Source: Spirometra erinaceieuropaei | Taxonomy: Eukaryota; Platyhelminthes; Cestoda; Diphyllobothriidea; Diphyllobothriidae | Direction of reading: 5' to 3' | Assembly (NCBI GenBank): GCA_902702965.1 | Contig: CACRXP010000178.1 | Coordinates: 311,226 to 375,225 of the forward strand | Length of the DNA: 64,000 nt | Shown: piece after piece, positions 23,336 through 37,500 of the stretch | How positions within the stretch are numbered: the stretch's first letter is position 1 | Layout of the letters: each line of letters opens with the position of its first letter | Notes under the pieces: model-generated | What the model was told of the DNA's origin: nothing | Database searches by the model: none | The model's input: only the letters and a program-made list of their open reading frames with translations | Program-made: the position numbers and the translations under genes

Positions 23336-23913
23336 ATCCTTCTTCATCAACTATGCAATCTGGTATTATGTTGCGTCGCTGCATGCACACGACTATACTG
23401 GCTGTTTCCAAATGCACAAAAATTGTGCTTTTGGATCATTTTTATTCAAGGCTGTCTTTGTTGGATTTCAAATTTTAAAAAGAAATACTTTGAAGTTGCG
23501 GAGTCAAGCACATATATGTTAAGTTAAGCATATGCTATAATTCACGATAGCTGATTTCAATAAGCTAAATTACGAGGTCTCCCGACTGTATACACTGCCT
23601 GCTCTCAAAGTCGGCAGTTGTTTCAATGCATCATATATAGATACGTGTATATATTGGGCCGTAGGCATCCCACGAAGTATAACTTGAAGACAAAAACGTT
23701 TTAGGAGAAAAGAAGAATATTTTGTTAAGTAGTTTTTTACGTCGGTTCTCGTGTCGTCGTCAGACTCTAGTAAATGTGCAAAAAACACTTACCTTTTCAA
23801 ACATGCTGAGAAATCAATATTCATTTGGTGTTTCAGCCAGCAAGCCTCCGCCGTGTGCGTCAGTCTGTATCGATTGACTTTCCACTTTTCTCAGATATTT
23901 TTGTCCGTGACAT

Positions 23914-24207
23914 CTAGCTCGGTGTGTCCATTAATGCATCACTCATAGGTGTGCATGTTTTTAAGAAACTCTCGCCCTTCTCCGATGGGCAAACTCCGAC
24001 GATGCGAGTTTTGTCCCATACGAAAGTGTGTCCAGTATGAAAGGTGTGCATGTTCATTTGAGACATGTGGTCTCGCCTCGTAACTGCCAGTTTATGTTTG
24101 TGGATGCGTTTGGAGGCGAATTTTCCCGTTTGGCCGCAATATACGGCATCGCATGGGGTCCTATAAACGATGTTCTTTTTATCGGAATAAAAATGAGAAC
24201 GGGACAA
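23914..24207 (-). pseudogene. Penelope-like GIY-YIG endonuclease fragment
   Basis: This open minus-strand frame of 97 codons reads KKNIVYRTPCDAVYCGQTGK, then SKRIHKHKLAVTRRDHMSQM and FVWDKTRIVG. The Y...C..VYCGQTG motif and the following basic helix with an H-x-L spacing are the GIY-YIG nuclease and its downstream motif, which in Penelope-like elements sits C-terminal to the RT. No RT remains on the expected side (above 24300). It belongs to the family of the fragments at 11690 and 57940. Confidence 0.7.
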
Positions 24208-24556
24208 ATATCCTCCAGATGCTTCGTGCTGCCTGAGGTTTTACTTTTCAAAAAAACATAGTTGGCTTAATCTTAAGTTCTTTCGTTTTCGCAATACAAT
24301 TCCCCTGATATGGTGAGCACTTTATTTATCTCAACAAGGATATGTTATTTTTGGGGTTATTTGTATCTTATGGAACTGTCGTATCCCTAATTAGGAAGAA
24401 GCTTCAGCTTAGAAATGAGCGTTTGACCCACTATTTCGAAAATCATATAATACGCTATCTCGAGGCAGCGTTTGATGCGGCTGAGCTGATTTCGCACGGG
24501 GACCACATCTACGTTAAACTGTTGCCAGCGGACAGTAGGCACTCAGAATGCTCTAG

Positions 24557-25550
24557 TACAGTAGATGTTCTATCGCATGAAATGTCAATCGAAGTCCTAA
24601 TGTGGGGTTTTGATCCGAAAAGATTACTTAAGTAGGGCTGTTAAGTTAATAACATGTCGTGCAATGTCTAGATACTGCAGTCACGACAGGATTCGGGTTT
24701 TTGCATGAGCTTCTTATTGACAGCTTGCACAAACTACTGTCTGCAATGAATGACTGCTTCAGTAGCATGATATTTTTCATTAATCTTTGACGTCCATTAA
24801 AGACTTAAATACAGTGTATGGGAGACGCATCAAATACTATTCTTTCCCCTACTCACTTTGTAGTAAATTGCGTCCTCTTTAAATATTGTTCTTGAAAAAG
24901 TGTATTTACCGGTTTAAAAGTTTCCGATTACGAGAGTTGTAAAGACTATGAAGTGCCAGTCATACAGCACCATCTCAGTGCATTTGTTAATGCAGATTAT
25001 ACCTTGGACAGCGTGGTCTACATCCATCAAGGAGATTCTATAAGCCCCTATGCTGCATCTTCTCAAAAGCGAAAACAAATATTTGATCCCCCTTACACAG
25101 AAAGCATATAAAGCTGGTAGTTTGGAAACTCTAGATGCAAGTCGAACGGCCAGTCAGCCTCAGAATTGTTCGGGAATTAAAGAAGTTTCTTACAAACGAA
25201 TGATACTCTTTTTCAAATATAAACTTTAAGTAAGACGTGATTTTCTACCAAATGAATAGAAGAAAGAATATTTTGTTCAAGTTTTCTCTATAGTGCATTC
25301 GAATTTATGATATTGTCTAAAATCGATGGGGAAAGTTCATTCTAAATGAGTAGTCGTTTTTGCAAAATGTAGTTGGTGCAGGGAGTAGACGAGGAGCTCG
25401 TTTGAAAGCCAGCATCCTGGTGTGGGCAAAATATCCCAAGAATGTGCTGCAGGATTATCCATATTACAAACCCAATTTGGTAATCTTTTTTGAATGGAAG
25501 ACACGTTCTAGAACTGCTGTTAACATTTCATGAGATGGCACGTCTACTGG
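24557..25550. mobile_element. TIR element of the 639-1634 family
   Basis: The left end is TACAGTAGATGTTC then GCATGAAATGTCAATCG, with the inner motif CCGAAAAGATTACTTAAGTAG. The right end is GTTAACATTTCATG then AGATGGCACGTCTACTG, its inverted partner. The length is about 1.0 kb. The interior has no transposase. Confidence 0.65.
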
Positions 25551-25569
25551 GAATGAGCATGTATGGAAA

Positions 25570-26220
25570 TTGGAAGTCATTTGTTAAGCAGTCCTTGAAA
25601 ATAGTCATCTTTACCGATCCCATCATCTTGTAAAGCACCATCACTATTTTCTCCGATGATTCATCTGCAGTAGTGTCCGCAACCCGTTTTATTGGGAAAG
25701 GATGCTGTGTAAGGACGGACCAGGCTAAATCCAGCGTTCAGGTTGTTACCAAAAACAAAGTGTTACGCTCTTACTGAAACTGAAAAACTACCGACAGTGA
25801 GTACAAGACAATCGCGCTGGGTACTTAGTCTGTATGCCCATAGACTACCCCTCGATGGACACCCAAGGCACATCTACTGTATGAAAGCATGTAGGGAAAT
25901 ATCTAAGTAGATCCTGAAAACGCAATCAAGTTTACCAATGCCGTCATCTCGTAAAGCTTCATCGCTGTTTTGCCCGATGACGCAACTTCAGTAGTATCAG
26001 TGATCCGCTAGACTGGCCTAAATTCTGCGTTCAACTTTCCACTACAAACTGGACTAACCATCCTAAATTCGGCACTCAAGTTTCCGCTATAAACAGCGTG
26101 TTACGTATTTAAGTGATCAGGACAAGGTGTAGAGTTACGGACTCACGGTACAAGGCAATGGTGCTGGGTATTTAGTCAAAGTACACATGGATTACCTCTC
26201 GACGGATACCGAAGGCACTT
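25570..26220 (+). repeat. Diverged tandem duplication of about 330 bp
   Basis: 25570-25880 and 25900-26220 share an ordered set of blocks: 'cagtccttgaaaa...gt' against 'agatcctgaaaacgc', then 'ccgatga', 'cagtagt', 'agtgttac' against 'gcgtgttac', 'gctgggta.ttagt', and 'acctctcga.ggata/acccaaggc'. They are clearly related but heavily substituted. No coding function is evident. Confidence 0.6.
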
Positions 26221-26658
26221 TATCAAGCCAAGAAGTAGCAAGGCAGACGGACAATGGCATGTGGGGCAGTGATCAAAGTCTGCTGGACCACTCCCTACAT
26301 TCTATCAGACTCGGAGACAGTTTCCTTGCTTGGGCCAAGGCAACTCAAAGGATGGAACTATCCACGCCTAAGACACGATTTGCAGCTGCCGGCTACATAG
26401 GGGCACAAACTGGACTCCCTGCGGATTGCATAACTAGCGCATGACGGTTATGGTGAAATGGAGAAAGGGAATTCGACCTTGGGAAAGGCTGATTGAGGCT
26501 GTCTTTGTGAATAATCTACCTTTTGCACAATCCCATTTCTCTAGACGGCTGCACACTAGGGCTCTGTATTCTGCGACAAACAGCAACAAGTCGAGAGTGT
26601 CCCGTGTACTGGCCAAATTTTCGAAGAACATTCAATGATATTCAATGTAGCAATCGTA
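26221..26658 (+). other. Unassigned segment with a short open frame
   Basis: An open frame covers 26187-26444 and a second 26441-26638. The sequence is compositionally less AT-rich than its surroundings, but no start context, splice boundary or domain supports a gene. Confidence 0.3.
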
Positions 26659-26659
26659 C

Positions 26660-27545
26660 CTACATAAGGTGGACTAACTCTTGAAATCTCAACCGAAATT
26701 TGGAAATGCATTTTCATTTCGAAAAGATTAATTAGGTAGGGTTGTTAAAAATTGTCAGTCTGCAACACAATTCTATAATAATTCAGTTACCTCAAGATGT
26801 CGGCTTTCAAATGAACTACCTTTTGGCTGCATGCAGAAACTATACTTTGTAAAAAAAGATTACTTATGTAGCATGAATTTTTCTCATTGATTTTTGATGC
26901 CCTTAAAATGTTCATTCTTTTGCTCATTCTGTAGGACATTACGTCTTCTTTCAATTCTATATTCAAATAAGGGGTATAATTCGGTTTTAAAAAAGTTTAC
27001 TATTGTGAGATTTTTTAATACCGTGAAATGGGCGTTCATGAAACGTCATGCCTTTGCATTTACCAATGAGGTGTGTAAATTTAATAATGCGGCTCAAATC
27101 CACAGCTAAATTTTATTAACTCCATATAGCCTGCTTTTGATGCCGTAAATATATGTATGATTTTCCGTACGCGGAACGTATACGGTTTGTAGTCTGTAAA
27201 ACCCGAATGCAGGTGTAACGGCATGTCGGGCTCAAAATTATTCGGATATTAGAAAACTTTTTAAAAACCGAATTATACCTTCGTTTGGGTATAAAATTGG
27301 AAAATGACGTAATTTACTACAGAATGAGCAAAAGAATTAATATTTTCATGCATGTTTTCTATGGAATATATTTGGACTTTCAAGGGCGTCGAAAAACAAT
27401 GAGATAAATCCACGCTAATTAAGTAGTCGTTTTTACAGTATTATGCTTGATAAAGATCAGTCCTACTTAATTAATTTTTTCAAAACGAAAAGGCATTTCC
27501 AAATTTCGGTTGACATTTCATGAGTTAGCCCACCTACGGCATGTG
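26660..27545. mobile_element. TIR element of the 639-1634 family
   Basis: The left end is AAGGTGGACTAACTC then TTGAAATCTCAACCG. The right end is CGGTTGACATTTCATG then AGTTAGCCCACCTACGG. The inverted similarity continues through 'ccgaaatttggaaatgca' and 'aaaagattaattaggtag' on the left and their complements on the right. It is about 885 bp long and non-coding. Confidence 0.7.
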
Positions 27546-28485
27546 GTAGGCCAGACATGTTTCAGTAGAAAAAGAACATCCACCAATTAGTCGTTAAATA
27601 ATATTCTCGGCAGTCGAAGTATTTTGTTTATTTGCATCGTTAGCACATTCTCAAAGTGGGCGGCAAAGTGCATCTGTGAGGGCTTTAAATTTAAGGACAG
27701 TGTATACTTACACAGCTCTCATTTCTTTCGACATCCACCTTCTAAAATACACTAAATTGATATGAGCAAATGAGTAATCACTACCAAACAGCCTATAAAT
27801 CCCACACGGCAAAATATTGGTTCTTGTGAGCCACGGGCTAGACATTCTGGTTTGCAATTTAACATCTAGCTTCTTTTGATATAAAAATCGGTGATATTTG
27901 ACACAAATGATGCACGAAGTATCTATGCGGCATGCTCAAAGGTTAGCAATTAAGGTACTCTTCCAATTCTATTACTGACCAGGAAAGGTACTCAGGCTTT
28001 AGGAGCGGGTTACCGTGAGTAGTATTCAAACGCTGCAATGATGATTAGTATAGACCAGCTATTAAGTCTTATCGACAATGCATTTGAAAGGTAGAGCGTA
28101 GCCAGCGTGAGCGAAAATCGCTTAATACGACAGCAATGGTTTTGGCAAGCACAAGAAAAAAAATCGCGTTCAGTCGCCTGCGTACCATCTTCCTCCTTGA
28201 CTTTTCCTGCAGAGTCGTTTTGACAGACAGGTTTCTATTGAGAGGACATAAACACACTGCTTGAAGGGGCATGGTCTGCTGTGTTCTTGCAACGGTCGCT
28301 GGAAGAATCATCTACCGCCAACGCAGTCCCCTGTCTGTTATGTAATGCAAACTCCTGCCCCCCCCCACACATCGAAACAGTTAAGCTTGATCGGTTGAGA
28401 CAAGAGTGTGTTTTCGCCATTGCCGACACCACAGTCAGACTCCCCGAAAGGTGGGATTGATAGACGTAGGTGGCTGTATTTAAAC
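27546..28485. other. Upstream region of the FN3 gene
   Basis: No transposon end or coding exon is recognised. It is presumably the 5' regulatory DNA of the gene at 28527. A C-rich tract (ccccccccaca) lies near 28360. Confidence 0.4.
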
Positions 28486-28492
28486 TATAAAG
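28486..28492 (+). promoter_or_regulatory. TATA-like box
   Basis: TATAAAG stands 41 bases before the ATG at 28527. With the usual 25-30 base distance, transcription would start near 28515 and give a 5' leader of about a dozen bases. The position right before a signal-peptide exon makes it the likely core promoter. Confidence 0.55.
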
Positions 28493-28526
28493 GGAGTTGA
28501 GAGGGAACTGTAGTCTTCAAGAAAAT

Positions 28527-28590
28527 ATGCGATCAGCAGTCTTGCCGCTGATTTCGCTGCTGCTGTTTTTGTCCAGCTCGTCCTGCCTGG
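28527..28590 (+). CDS. Exon 1: signal peptide
   Basis: It begins with ATG and encodes MRSAVLPLISLLLFLSSSSC-L: one basic residue, a hydrophobic core and small residues at the end. This is a classical cleavable signal peptide. It ends CTGG|gtgaga in phase 1, the position where oncosphere-antigen genes also split the signal from the first FN3 module. Confidence 0.85.
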
Positions 28591-31500
28591 GTGAGATCTC
28601 GTTTTCAATTTAGTAATTTGCTTTGTTCTTTGAGCTCAGTACATTACCAACCGCTGCTTTTGATGATATCTGTGCGTTTTCTGTTAGTGACTTCTGTTTG
28701 GTGGGGAAACACGCGGTAACCAGCTGGGCATGGTCCAGGGATTCCCCTTGGCTGCGCAATTGCATGTTCAGTCTCGTTATCTTCGGTAGGATGTAGCCCT
28801 TCAGCCAACTGTGTGCTCAACAGCAGAAAATCAGCGGGCTTAGATTGTCGGCAGTGTGGTATTCATCTAATAACTACTCGACATTGTTTGCGATATGAAG
28901 CAAAGCATCCATTAAAAGTCTTGGGTCTGCGCTCGAGCAGAAATGTTACCTCGAAACGTAAGATTGATTTTAACAAGCCAGTTTGTGACCTTTTCGGCAA
29001 GCATGTTGCTAGCCATCCTCGTGCGCCTTTCAGGGGGATTGCAACGCACACATAATGTGTTGTGTTCATTCATTCTTTTCCACCGGCAGCAGTTTGCATT
29101 TAAATGTGGTTGCTCAATAATTGTTAAAGGAAGAGCATTGCTTTTTCATATCACCCGGCTATTTAAACTTCTTACCGCATAAGGTATGAAGGTAAATTTA
29201 TTTTGCCCTTACCATGTGTATTAACGTCTTCATTCCTTATCCAGTTTGATCTTCTAAGTTTGGCAAATCACCTTCACTGCAGATAATCCATAGACATTTT
29301 CAAACAGCTGACAGGCGTTTTTAATGCTTGCACTATTTTGTTATACGTCATCATCAATTAATGAAACAAACAAATCCCATTCTACTTCGGTACCTGACTC
29401 TAGTCACAGAAATAATATCTATGGAACTTTCCCACAACCACTAGAATAACCAGCTTATTATGCTTTTCGAGAGGGCAATGAACTCATGGACTTCTGTTTC
29501 TGCATGGATATACGTCTGTGTGGTAGGGGGTGATCACTGATCGGGATACGAGATGTGCTAGTTCCGTATGGTCTTATAGCCCAGTGGGCAGTCGCATGAT
29601 GACTAGTGGCATGTGTAGACAAAGGGGAGGGGATTACGGACAAAATGCAAGAAGATGAGGATGGCAAGTTCTGGCGTATTAGGCGTCGTCCGTCAGCAAT
29701 GCAGACTTGGGGTCCGAACCCGAGTTCTCGGATACCTAAACGGGTCGGGTGAACTGTCAGTTTCTGTCGGGAATATTTGTCGGGTGCTGATTTTCTTATG
29801 TCACAATTGACGGGAATGTCCGTAATTCTAATTAGTGAGTACGTATTTCTGCATCTTTCAATGCCACATCTAGTTTCAATGAGACTTAGACCCCAGAGGT
29901 CACAATTCTAGAAAGGTCGAAGGACCAATACCCATCTGCAAATCGTATCCATTTTGTGGCACCGGCAGCCTTTTGAACAAAATCTTCCTGCCTGACCCTC
30001 CACATCTGAATCTGTCGTCCGACCCAGCTCTCAACTATGTTGTTGGTTTGTGATTGTACCCACTAAATGCCGCATGATAAACTTTAACTAAACGCTTGCC
30101 GCGATAGTCCATGAAGGCATTTCTGCAGGTTTCTCATTTGAATACATCCACTTGTTCGAATATTCAGCCTTGTACCTCGTAGACCAAACTACAGATTTGG
30201 TACTTCAAAGACGTGACCTCATCTTCTGCCAGTGAACCTCACTCACTCATGATTAGGGTGTATGAACTTGAAATACAACCAAAACATGTTTGGCAAAATA
30301 ATTCGCTAAATGCTGACTTGTAAGGAGATTATGTCACCGCATAATTGCAGGACCAACTCGACATTCGTACCTAGACTACTACTGCTGTCACCTGTACCAC
30401 TGCATCTACTGCTACTGCTGCAGTGCTTGGGTATATTTAAGGAGTCAGGGACACGGTATCAAAACTATCAAGTCATAAATTTTTGCAGAAAATGTCCAAT
30501 GTTCATTCCTACTTGAATCTACAGAACTTCCCTCTTGCTGTTACTAGAAAAACGCCGTCTAATATTCCAGATATATGAGCTATTTTACATATAGAGTATG
30601 GCAATCAACTGACTGCCCATGTACTCCAAATCATTACTCCTTTTTTCCCAAACTAGTATGGCACCTGGTTCAGTGCACTTTTAATAAATATCCCTACAGA
30701 TGCAGACACACCTGCTTCGGCTCGCGTGACGCGCGTGACAGAAACCTCCCTCTCCTTTGAATGGACTGAACCACCCTCCGAGGGACTGCAACACGTCTTG
30801 TTGAAGGCGACTACCGTTACCGGCACTGGAACTTCCGTGGAGAACCGCCTTTCCGCAGACCTCAGACAGGGTCAGGTGCAGAATCTTGAACCCTACACAT
30901 ACTACAGCACGTCCGTAACCTACGTCTACGAAGACAGTAACAAGAACAAAATCATCGACACAGGCCACGTGCGAACTTGGCCAGCTGGTAATCTCTTTCA
31001 TGCAACTTAATTGCACAATATTTTCCCCAATTTCAACTTGTGAAGACATCAGTCATGCATAAGTGAGTCCTGGCAAAGTCCTGCACTTCACATAAAAAAT
31101 GCGTCAAGCGCTGCAAAGTACTCATTGATGGTTACTGTGGCGAGTGCAGTGGATTCTCATCAAGGCCTTCTGCCAGTGAATCGACACACACACACACACA
31201 CACAATCCTAAAAGGCTAGGTGCAGCTGTCGTGAAGGCACCCGACCAGTAGTCTGCGCTGGTATAGTTGGGTTTGCCATCTGGCTTACGTAGATAATATG
31301 ATAACGGACTACCAGGATGCCTTTTTTTCGTAACCTCCGCAGCTCCCTCTCCGCCGACTATCACATCAGTTGTCAGCACGGGACCCAGGTCGATCAAGGT
31401 GTCCTGGTCACCGCCGCAGAAGACCAATGGAATTCTGGAGGAGTATTTGGCAGCTTGCTACCAACTGGGGGATCATATTCCGGGGTCCAGTCGGCGGGTG

Positions 31501-34500
31501 AATGCCCAAACACTCACCGCTGAGATGTCATACCTAATACCAAATCACCCCTACGAGTGTGCTGTGATCGCCTCTACGAAAGAATTCAGATGGGGTCAAG
31601 GCGGTGGAAAGACGTCCTCCGCAAGATCTTCCGTCGTGCGAACTTGGCCGGGCAGTGAGTTCTTTCCTACAGCTCATGTTTCGTTTTGTTCACTCATACA
31701 GAACGTGATATGGCTTATGCAAGAATTCGATATTAGCTTATTTGATCTCATATTCCCAGGAGGGAGTCGTGTAGATAAGAATCATCGCCCATTTCTCCTA
31801 GCTTCTATGTTTGCGACAAGTTTGTTTTCATGAAAAGCGGAATTTGTCTACATTGCATAAAATCGGTTCTGATTCCTGCATTGTGGAGTTGCCGCTGCAC
31901 CGTTCGGGTGTCTATTGCATTAATGAAGACCGTCATCGCCTACGCACGTGGACCGTATAGTAGGGGATTATTCTATTAAAACATGTGTGGACCATCATAC
32001 GTGGGCTTTCTCGGGGAAACTGATGCTGCAACGACGTTGCAGTTATAGTCGGGACCGCCTATTGACCTTCGTTCGATCAAATTTCAGAATCTAGTGTGGT
32101 TGACACTCAAGTTTGACGATGTTCTGCACAAAAATGGACATTGTAATTTTAGCAAATTCTCTGAGTATGCTACTTACTGAACGTACGCTTTGCACCATCG
32201 TCTTCGTTCCGTAGACCAACAAGATGGGGAATCATCCACTTGGGCTTCTTCCTCAATGAGTACTCACACATCTGCTTGTTTCGCATTAATCTAGCTGCCT
32301 TCTAGTTTTGAACTAATTAATTCAATTCTACTTACAACTCTGCTGCTAGAAGGAATGTGTGCATCAACCCATCATGTCAGAAGGTAGGGCATTCTGGCTT
32401 GTAGCAGTTCGGTCATCTGTTTTGCAAATACGTACAAAGGTATTCGTGTTTTCTAATTATCATCTGCACTTCTAGATTAGTTTCTCATCCGGCACTGTTC
32501 TAGGGCACGCAGCATTTGACCAATTAGCCTACCGGACGCAGATTGCCTGCGTCTGGTTTCGACCTCATTTCTTTGGCTGTTTTGTACTTATATTAACTTC
32601 AGAGAAGTGTTCCCTTCAAAACACCTGAGAGCACAGTCGCATGGAAGCAGCTTTGTTGTTCTAAGACATTATCTGAAATATCCATATCTAGACGAAATCA
32701 ATCGACGGGGAACTTAAGGGTTAGAAGGAAAGAAAAATGACAATTTTGCATTCTTTCGCATTAAGAGCGTCTGGCTTTCGAAACACGCTTCTCCTTTCAG
32801 GCGCTATGAAGGACGACATTTTCTCCTATTCCAGCTACTGAACAGCCCATCTACAAGTATGCTACTGCTCGTGGTCCTCGGTCGGTGTATATCGAGTGGT
32901 GGAAGCCAAACACCATAGACGGAGTTCTTGGTCACTACAGTGTCACCATGGCTCCTAACGACGACCCGGCTTCAGCAAAAGACATCAAAACCAACAGTGA
33001 CACTCCCAGGCTACTGGTTACCCAACTGCAACCAAATACCAAGTACAAGTTCACAATACGGGCCTTTGTGCTGCCCAATGATGAAGGTCTGGGGGGTGGA
33101 TACAGTATTCCATCGGCGACCGGATATGTGACGACATCGGCCGATGGTATGTGCTACCTGAAATGATGGAAAGGTCTGTTTCCTCTAGTTAAAAGCCTAA
33201 CGACAATGCGTGTCCGCTTTCTCAATGTAGGTCCCAGTGCGCCAGAGTCCGGTTTCGGCGCCTCTGTCGGGAAATGCGAGTGGGAATCACGCGCCGGTTG
33301 CAATGACGCCGATTCAGGGACGCTGACGTAAGAATGAATGACTCTATATTGAATGTCCATTTCACTAACCATGAGCAAGATTTTAATTGCATCAAAAACG
33401 ATTCTCCAATGTTGAATAATCTGTGGTGACCACGTGCAAGTGAGAATGCTGCATCCACATTTAACATTAAAATGCAAACAGTCGAGAGGATTTCAGAATT
33501 GTCAATAACGAAGAGGGATTAGTTTTCAATGAGGGACGGTGCGCACTGTGATTGTGTCCATCAGTATTCCCAGTGTGGCGATTTCAATGTCGTGGCTGGA
33601 CATCCGGGTCTTCCGCAGATTACTTGCGAGACGATCTCCTTCCTCGTTCACACTATCACATTTCAGAATTACGATCTGTACTGATTTGCCCTTTTCATAC
33701 CCCGAATTTTGTCCTAACAAGTTCCGCTACCAGTACAAACAAACATAGACTAGTGCGCAGTCAGGATTTGCAGCCTGAAGATCTGTTTGTTTTTGCAAAA
33801 TGTAATGTCTTTGTGAATGACAAGAGACATGTTGAGCGGAGGACATGAAATGAGGATGCGTGAGTTCATTTACAATAAAATAACTTCTCACTTTTTTGCT
33901 CAGACGCTGACTCTCTCCACTCCAAGGACGGAACAAAACGCACTGCAGTAGGGTGCATCAACGGCCTCCAAACCATTCCACTTAGTCTTGTAGCATGTTC
34001 AATCCTAGTATTACACATTAAATGAAGGATACTGAATGAAGGACTTCTTTCTTTTGGGGTATTCCGAATGGCACAGTACACTTTTATTTGCTGAATGACG
34101 GACACAATTAAGCAGTGTCTACTAGGCCCAAGAGTGTGGGTGGTTCAGCGACTTACTCGTACTTTATCTGTCTCAGTAATGCTTCACATGGCGACTACAT
34201 TCGCTGCCTCCATTGATATCTGCCAGTCGGGAATATTTTGGCAAAATATCGCCAAGATCTGACCGACCAATTACAATGTCACTTACAAACAAATTACGGG
34301 TTGATAGCTCCTCTCCACCAACATAAGCTATAACAATTCTCTGAAAAGAGAAGCAGGGTATCAGTGAAAACTACTCCAGAGACATGAGAATAACGGGTGC
34401 GCAACCGAGAAACCCAAAAGTTGAATTTACGGGGCAGCCGCTAGGAAACGCTTGAACCAGACTTCCAGCAAGGTGGCCTCCAAATCCATCGTTTCTTTAA

Positions 34501-37500
34501 AATGTATCGCGAATGTCCCGCATTCATTAGATGTATTCGGAAATACTGACGTCCCCAAGTGCCTTTCATAAGCGGTGGACAGTAGAAAGTAAACAGTCAG
34601 CAGCTTCTCCAACAAATAACTTTCTGGCTGAGATCAACATCGTGGAGATGATTACTGAGGACCGAATATACCTTCCCAGGCAGAAATTGCGCAAAATGTA
34701 CGCCCAAATTAAAGATTTTTCAAGATTAATTCACAAACGAAAGTAATTTTACCAAGTGTTTGTTCGCGTGTCTGGCCTGGCTTTCAGTGAATCTACGGAG
34801 ATGGGTACGCTCTTTTCACCGCCGACGGAAATCAAATCGAGCTTTTCCTTGCACGTGTCCACGCATGTACGAATTACGATCGCTGACTTCGAATTTCTGC
34901 TAGCATTCGACGATTTCACAACCACCGATTACGGCAGATAAGACAGAATGCAAGCGCGTACAAGTCTTCAAGAAGTTGGAGACATCGTGGCGAATTCACT
35001 CACGCTTTCGAGTGCTTAGAAAATAGTTCACGTGTCTACTTTAATCCGTCCGTTTTGGTAAAAGCATACCTAAGCTTGCGTCCATGAATGATAAGGGGGC
35101 CGCCAGCCATGTAAGTATAGCGATTGAATTGGTGGCATGAGTTGTACTAAACTCTCCATTCGGCAATCATTATAAACCTAGATATTAAATTCCATCTATG
35201 TTCGGCTATCATGCTGGCATAGATTGAACGCCATTTCCAACCTGCGCGAACTTGTTTAATTTCAATCTAAGTAGTTGACATGAACAATACCTAGGAATAA
35301 ATGCATTTATAGTCGGTCCTGGGGAATACCCCTAGCACTGTTTTATTACAAGGGCTTATGCTTAAAAATTTAACAAACAGCAGTGCTGATACAATTGTAG
35401 AGGCAGCCAGGAAACTGCCGAACAAAAAGACGCGATCAATAATTTTCTTTGCCCGACGGTCCGAATTATGATTTAGTCCATCATCAGAGGCAGATGGAAA
35501 GGAGGTCCGTACAAGGGGGATCTGTGTATTTCAGGAACTACACTTCCACCAATATCGGTAATTAAGGGTATATGTATAGATTTATTTGAAGGGATTATGC
35601 TTGTGCAGTTCGCAATACATTTTGAGGAAAAGACTACGCTTTTATGAGTCGGCAATGTTTAAAATTAAACTGGCGGTTTTCTAGCTGAAACACTTTTTAT
35701 AGACGACTTTCTGATTCCCATGGAATATAGCGAAACAATTGAATCTACCGACATTAATTAAACAGTTGTTATAGCTAGAGACGCGATTATGCATCTGCTG
35801 AAATGAGACGCGAACGCTGCAACAATAGTTTTATCTACTTTACCGTTTTGGATTGCAAGGTGAATTTGACATCAGGGACGTTTAGTGTATCCTGATGGAT
35901 ATGAGCGTGCACGATTGTTTATAGTGAGGAATATGCGCGGAGACTGTTAATAGCACGCTCACTTTCCACGCCTTGGCGCCAGTCCATTGGCCGAGAATGT
36001 CAGATGTTAGAGGCAGTATGTGGGCGCCGCGGCCAACACAGTTAGAGAACCTGTCTGCGCGCGCTGTGTGCACGACCTGACCCCGCAAACACTCTCAGCA
36101 CGACTAAACACAGGCGCGAAGTATCTTGGATCTCACATGCGAGAGGGAGCGCCATTGCGAAAGGGCATTTCAGTCTGATTATCAGTCCATCAGTCAGCAA
36201 CACAACGCGCACACACACACACACACGACAGTTCGACCGTTGTTGCCAACAATGTCCACCGTGTGCTTCGCCGCAAGATGGGAGCAGGCACGGTGCCTTG
36301 TGCGGGATGTAGTTTATAATGGTAGTAGACTTGCACTGCATCTACCGCACTCCTTCTTCCTTCCCCACCCCACTTGGGCACGGTGTCAAGAAGACCGGAG
36401 GTGCGAGAGGACGCAGGTAGGCTAACGTGGGCGAGGCCGTCACACCCGACCAGGCTCCCATGGATTAAGTGTGCCATAAACTTCACATTAAGATGGAGCA
36501 TTTGCAGCCTGACTCTTAGACCACCAGTCGGCAGCTCCACACCTGCACATAACACTGGGCGTGGTCCGAGCATTCCAGTGTGTGGGTGACCTTCCAAGCC
36601 ACGGCGTTTAGCGCACCGTGATATCTTCAAGCATAGTAGATTATTTATAGTGAGAAAAATGTGCTGAGTCGTCGACGACACTATCTTCGCATTCTCAGGA
36701 TCCAGCCACTGTCCGAGCCGGTCACTGGACAAGTGCGGGGAATGAGCGAGGTGGCTGACATAGTCTGGTGACCTTCTCTGCACGCGCCACATGCACGACC
36801 TGGTCCCCAAACGAAAGTATCGGGTCAATAGTGGTGAAAATGCGATTCCCGGGAGGCATATCAAAAGAAGAGGAGGTGCTCATCGGGAGAGGTGAATTTG
36901 AGGTCTGACGTTTCGGGTAGTCATTTCTTCTACCCATCTTCAGAGACTGAGCAGTCGTGCGCACAGCTTTCCTTTTATGGCGGACTTTGTCCAATGCCTG
37001 GTCCACCATTGCCGCCAATGTGACTGCATCCGACCCGCATGTCACCGTGACCTGAATCCCGCCCATCTTCGTCGGCCGCGGTGATAATTGGCAGCCCCGA
37101 TTGCCCCGCGCCGTGACTGTCACCCGTCAAGAATGTCCGTAAAACCAGATAAGGGGGAGGTAAATTGATGTAGCGGTTGGCAGAACAGTCGGTAGACATC
37201 CAGGCTTTTTGTACCTGCCTTGCCGCATGATCATCACATCGGCCCACAATTTCAACGGCGTCAAAATTGAAGACATGTCCCGTTTGGGCGGCATGGGTTG
37301 CCACCTCCGACTTTGGGTCCAACCTTCGCGCAGCCAACTTATGCTCGTGCATGCGCGTTTGCAGCCGTCGGCCGGTTCCCTAACGTAGTTACACATTCCG
37401 CAGCTGTACTGAAGTCGGTAGACAACAGCCGACATCTCCTGCTTACGGATCGGGTCTTTTGGCCGCATCGCTTGCCGGCGGATTGTTGAGTCGGGCCTGC

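Noticed and set aside
23165..23527. Open plus-strand frame of 120 codons
   Set aside because: Its first part is the reverse of repeat U1 (compare 58243-58434), and the rest has no motif and no splice context.
28340..28390. C-rich tract suspected as a regulatory or G-quadruplex site
   Set aside because: A single run of about nine C without the four spaced runs needed for a quadruplex. Nothing further supports a function.
33231..33327. Possible extra exon after FN3 domain 3 (tgtag|GTCCC ... CTGAC|gtaaga)
   Set aside because: It enters in phase 1 but leaves in phase 2, so it cannot join the phase-1 stalk or terminal exon. It has no domain similarity.
34756..34941. Open frame after an acceptor-like site (ggctttcag)
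   Set aside because: The frame that would follow a phase-1 intron hits a stop and no matching donor is present. The open frame is in another phase.
36190..36864. Open minus-strand frame of 224 codons
   Set aside because: It runs through an (AC)n microsatellite and a diverged direct repeat, lacks any recognisable domain, and lies in an intron full of transposon DNA. Chance is more likely than a gene.
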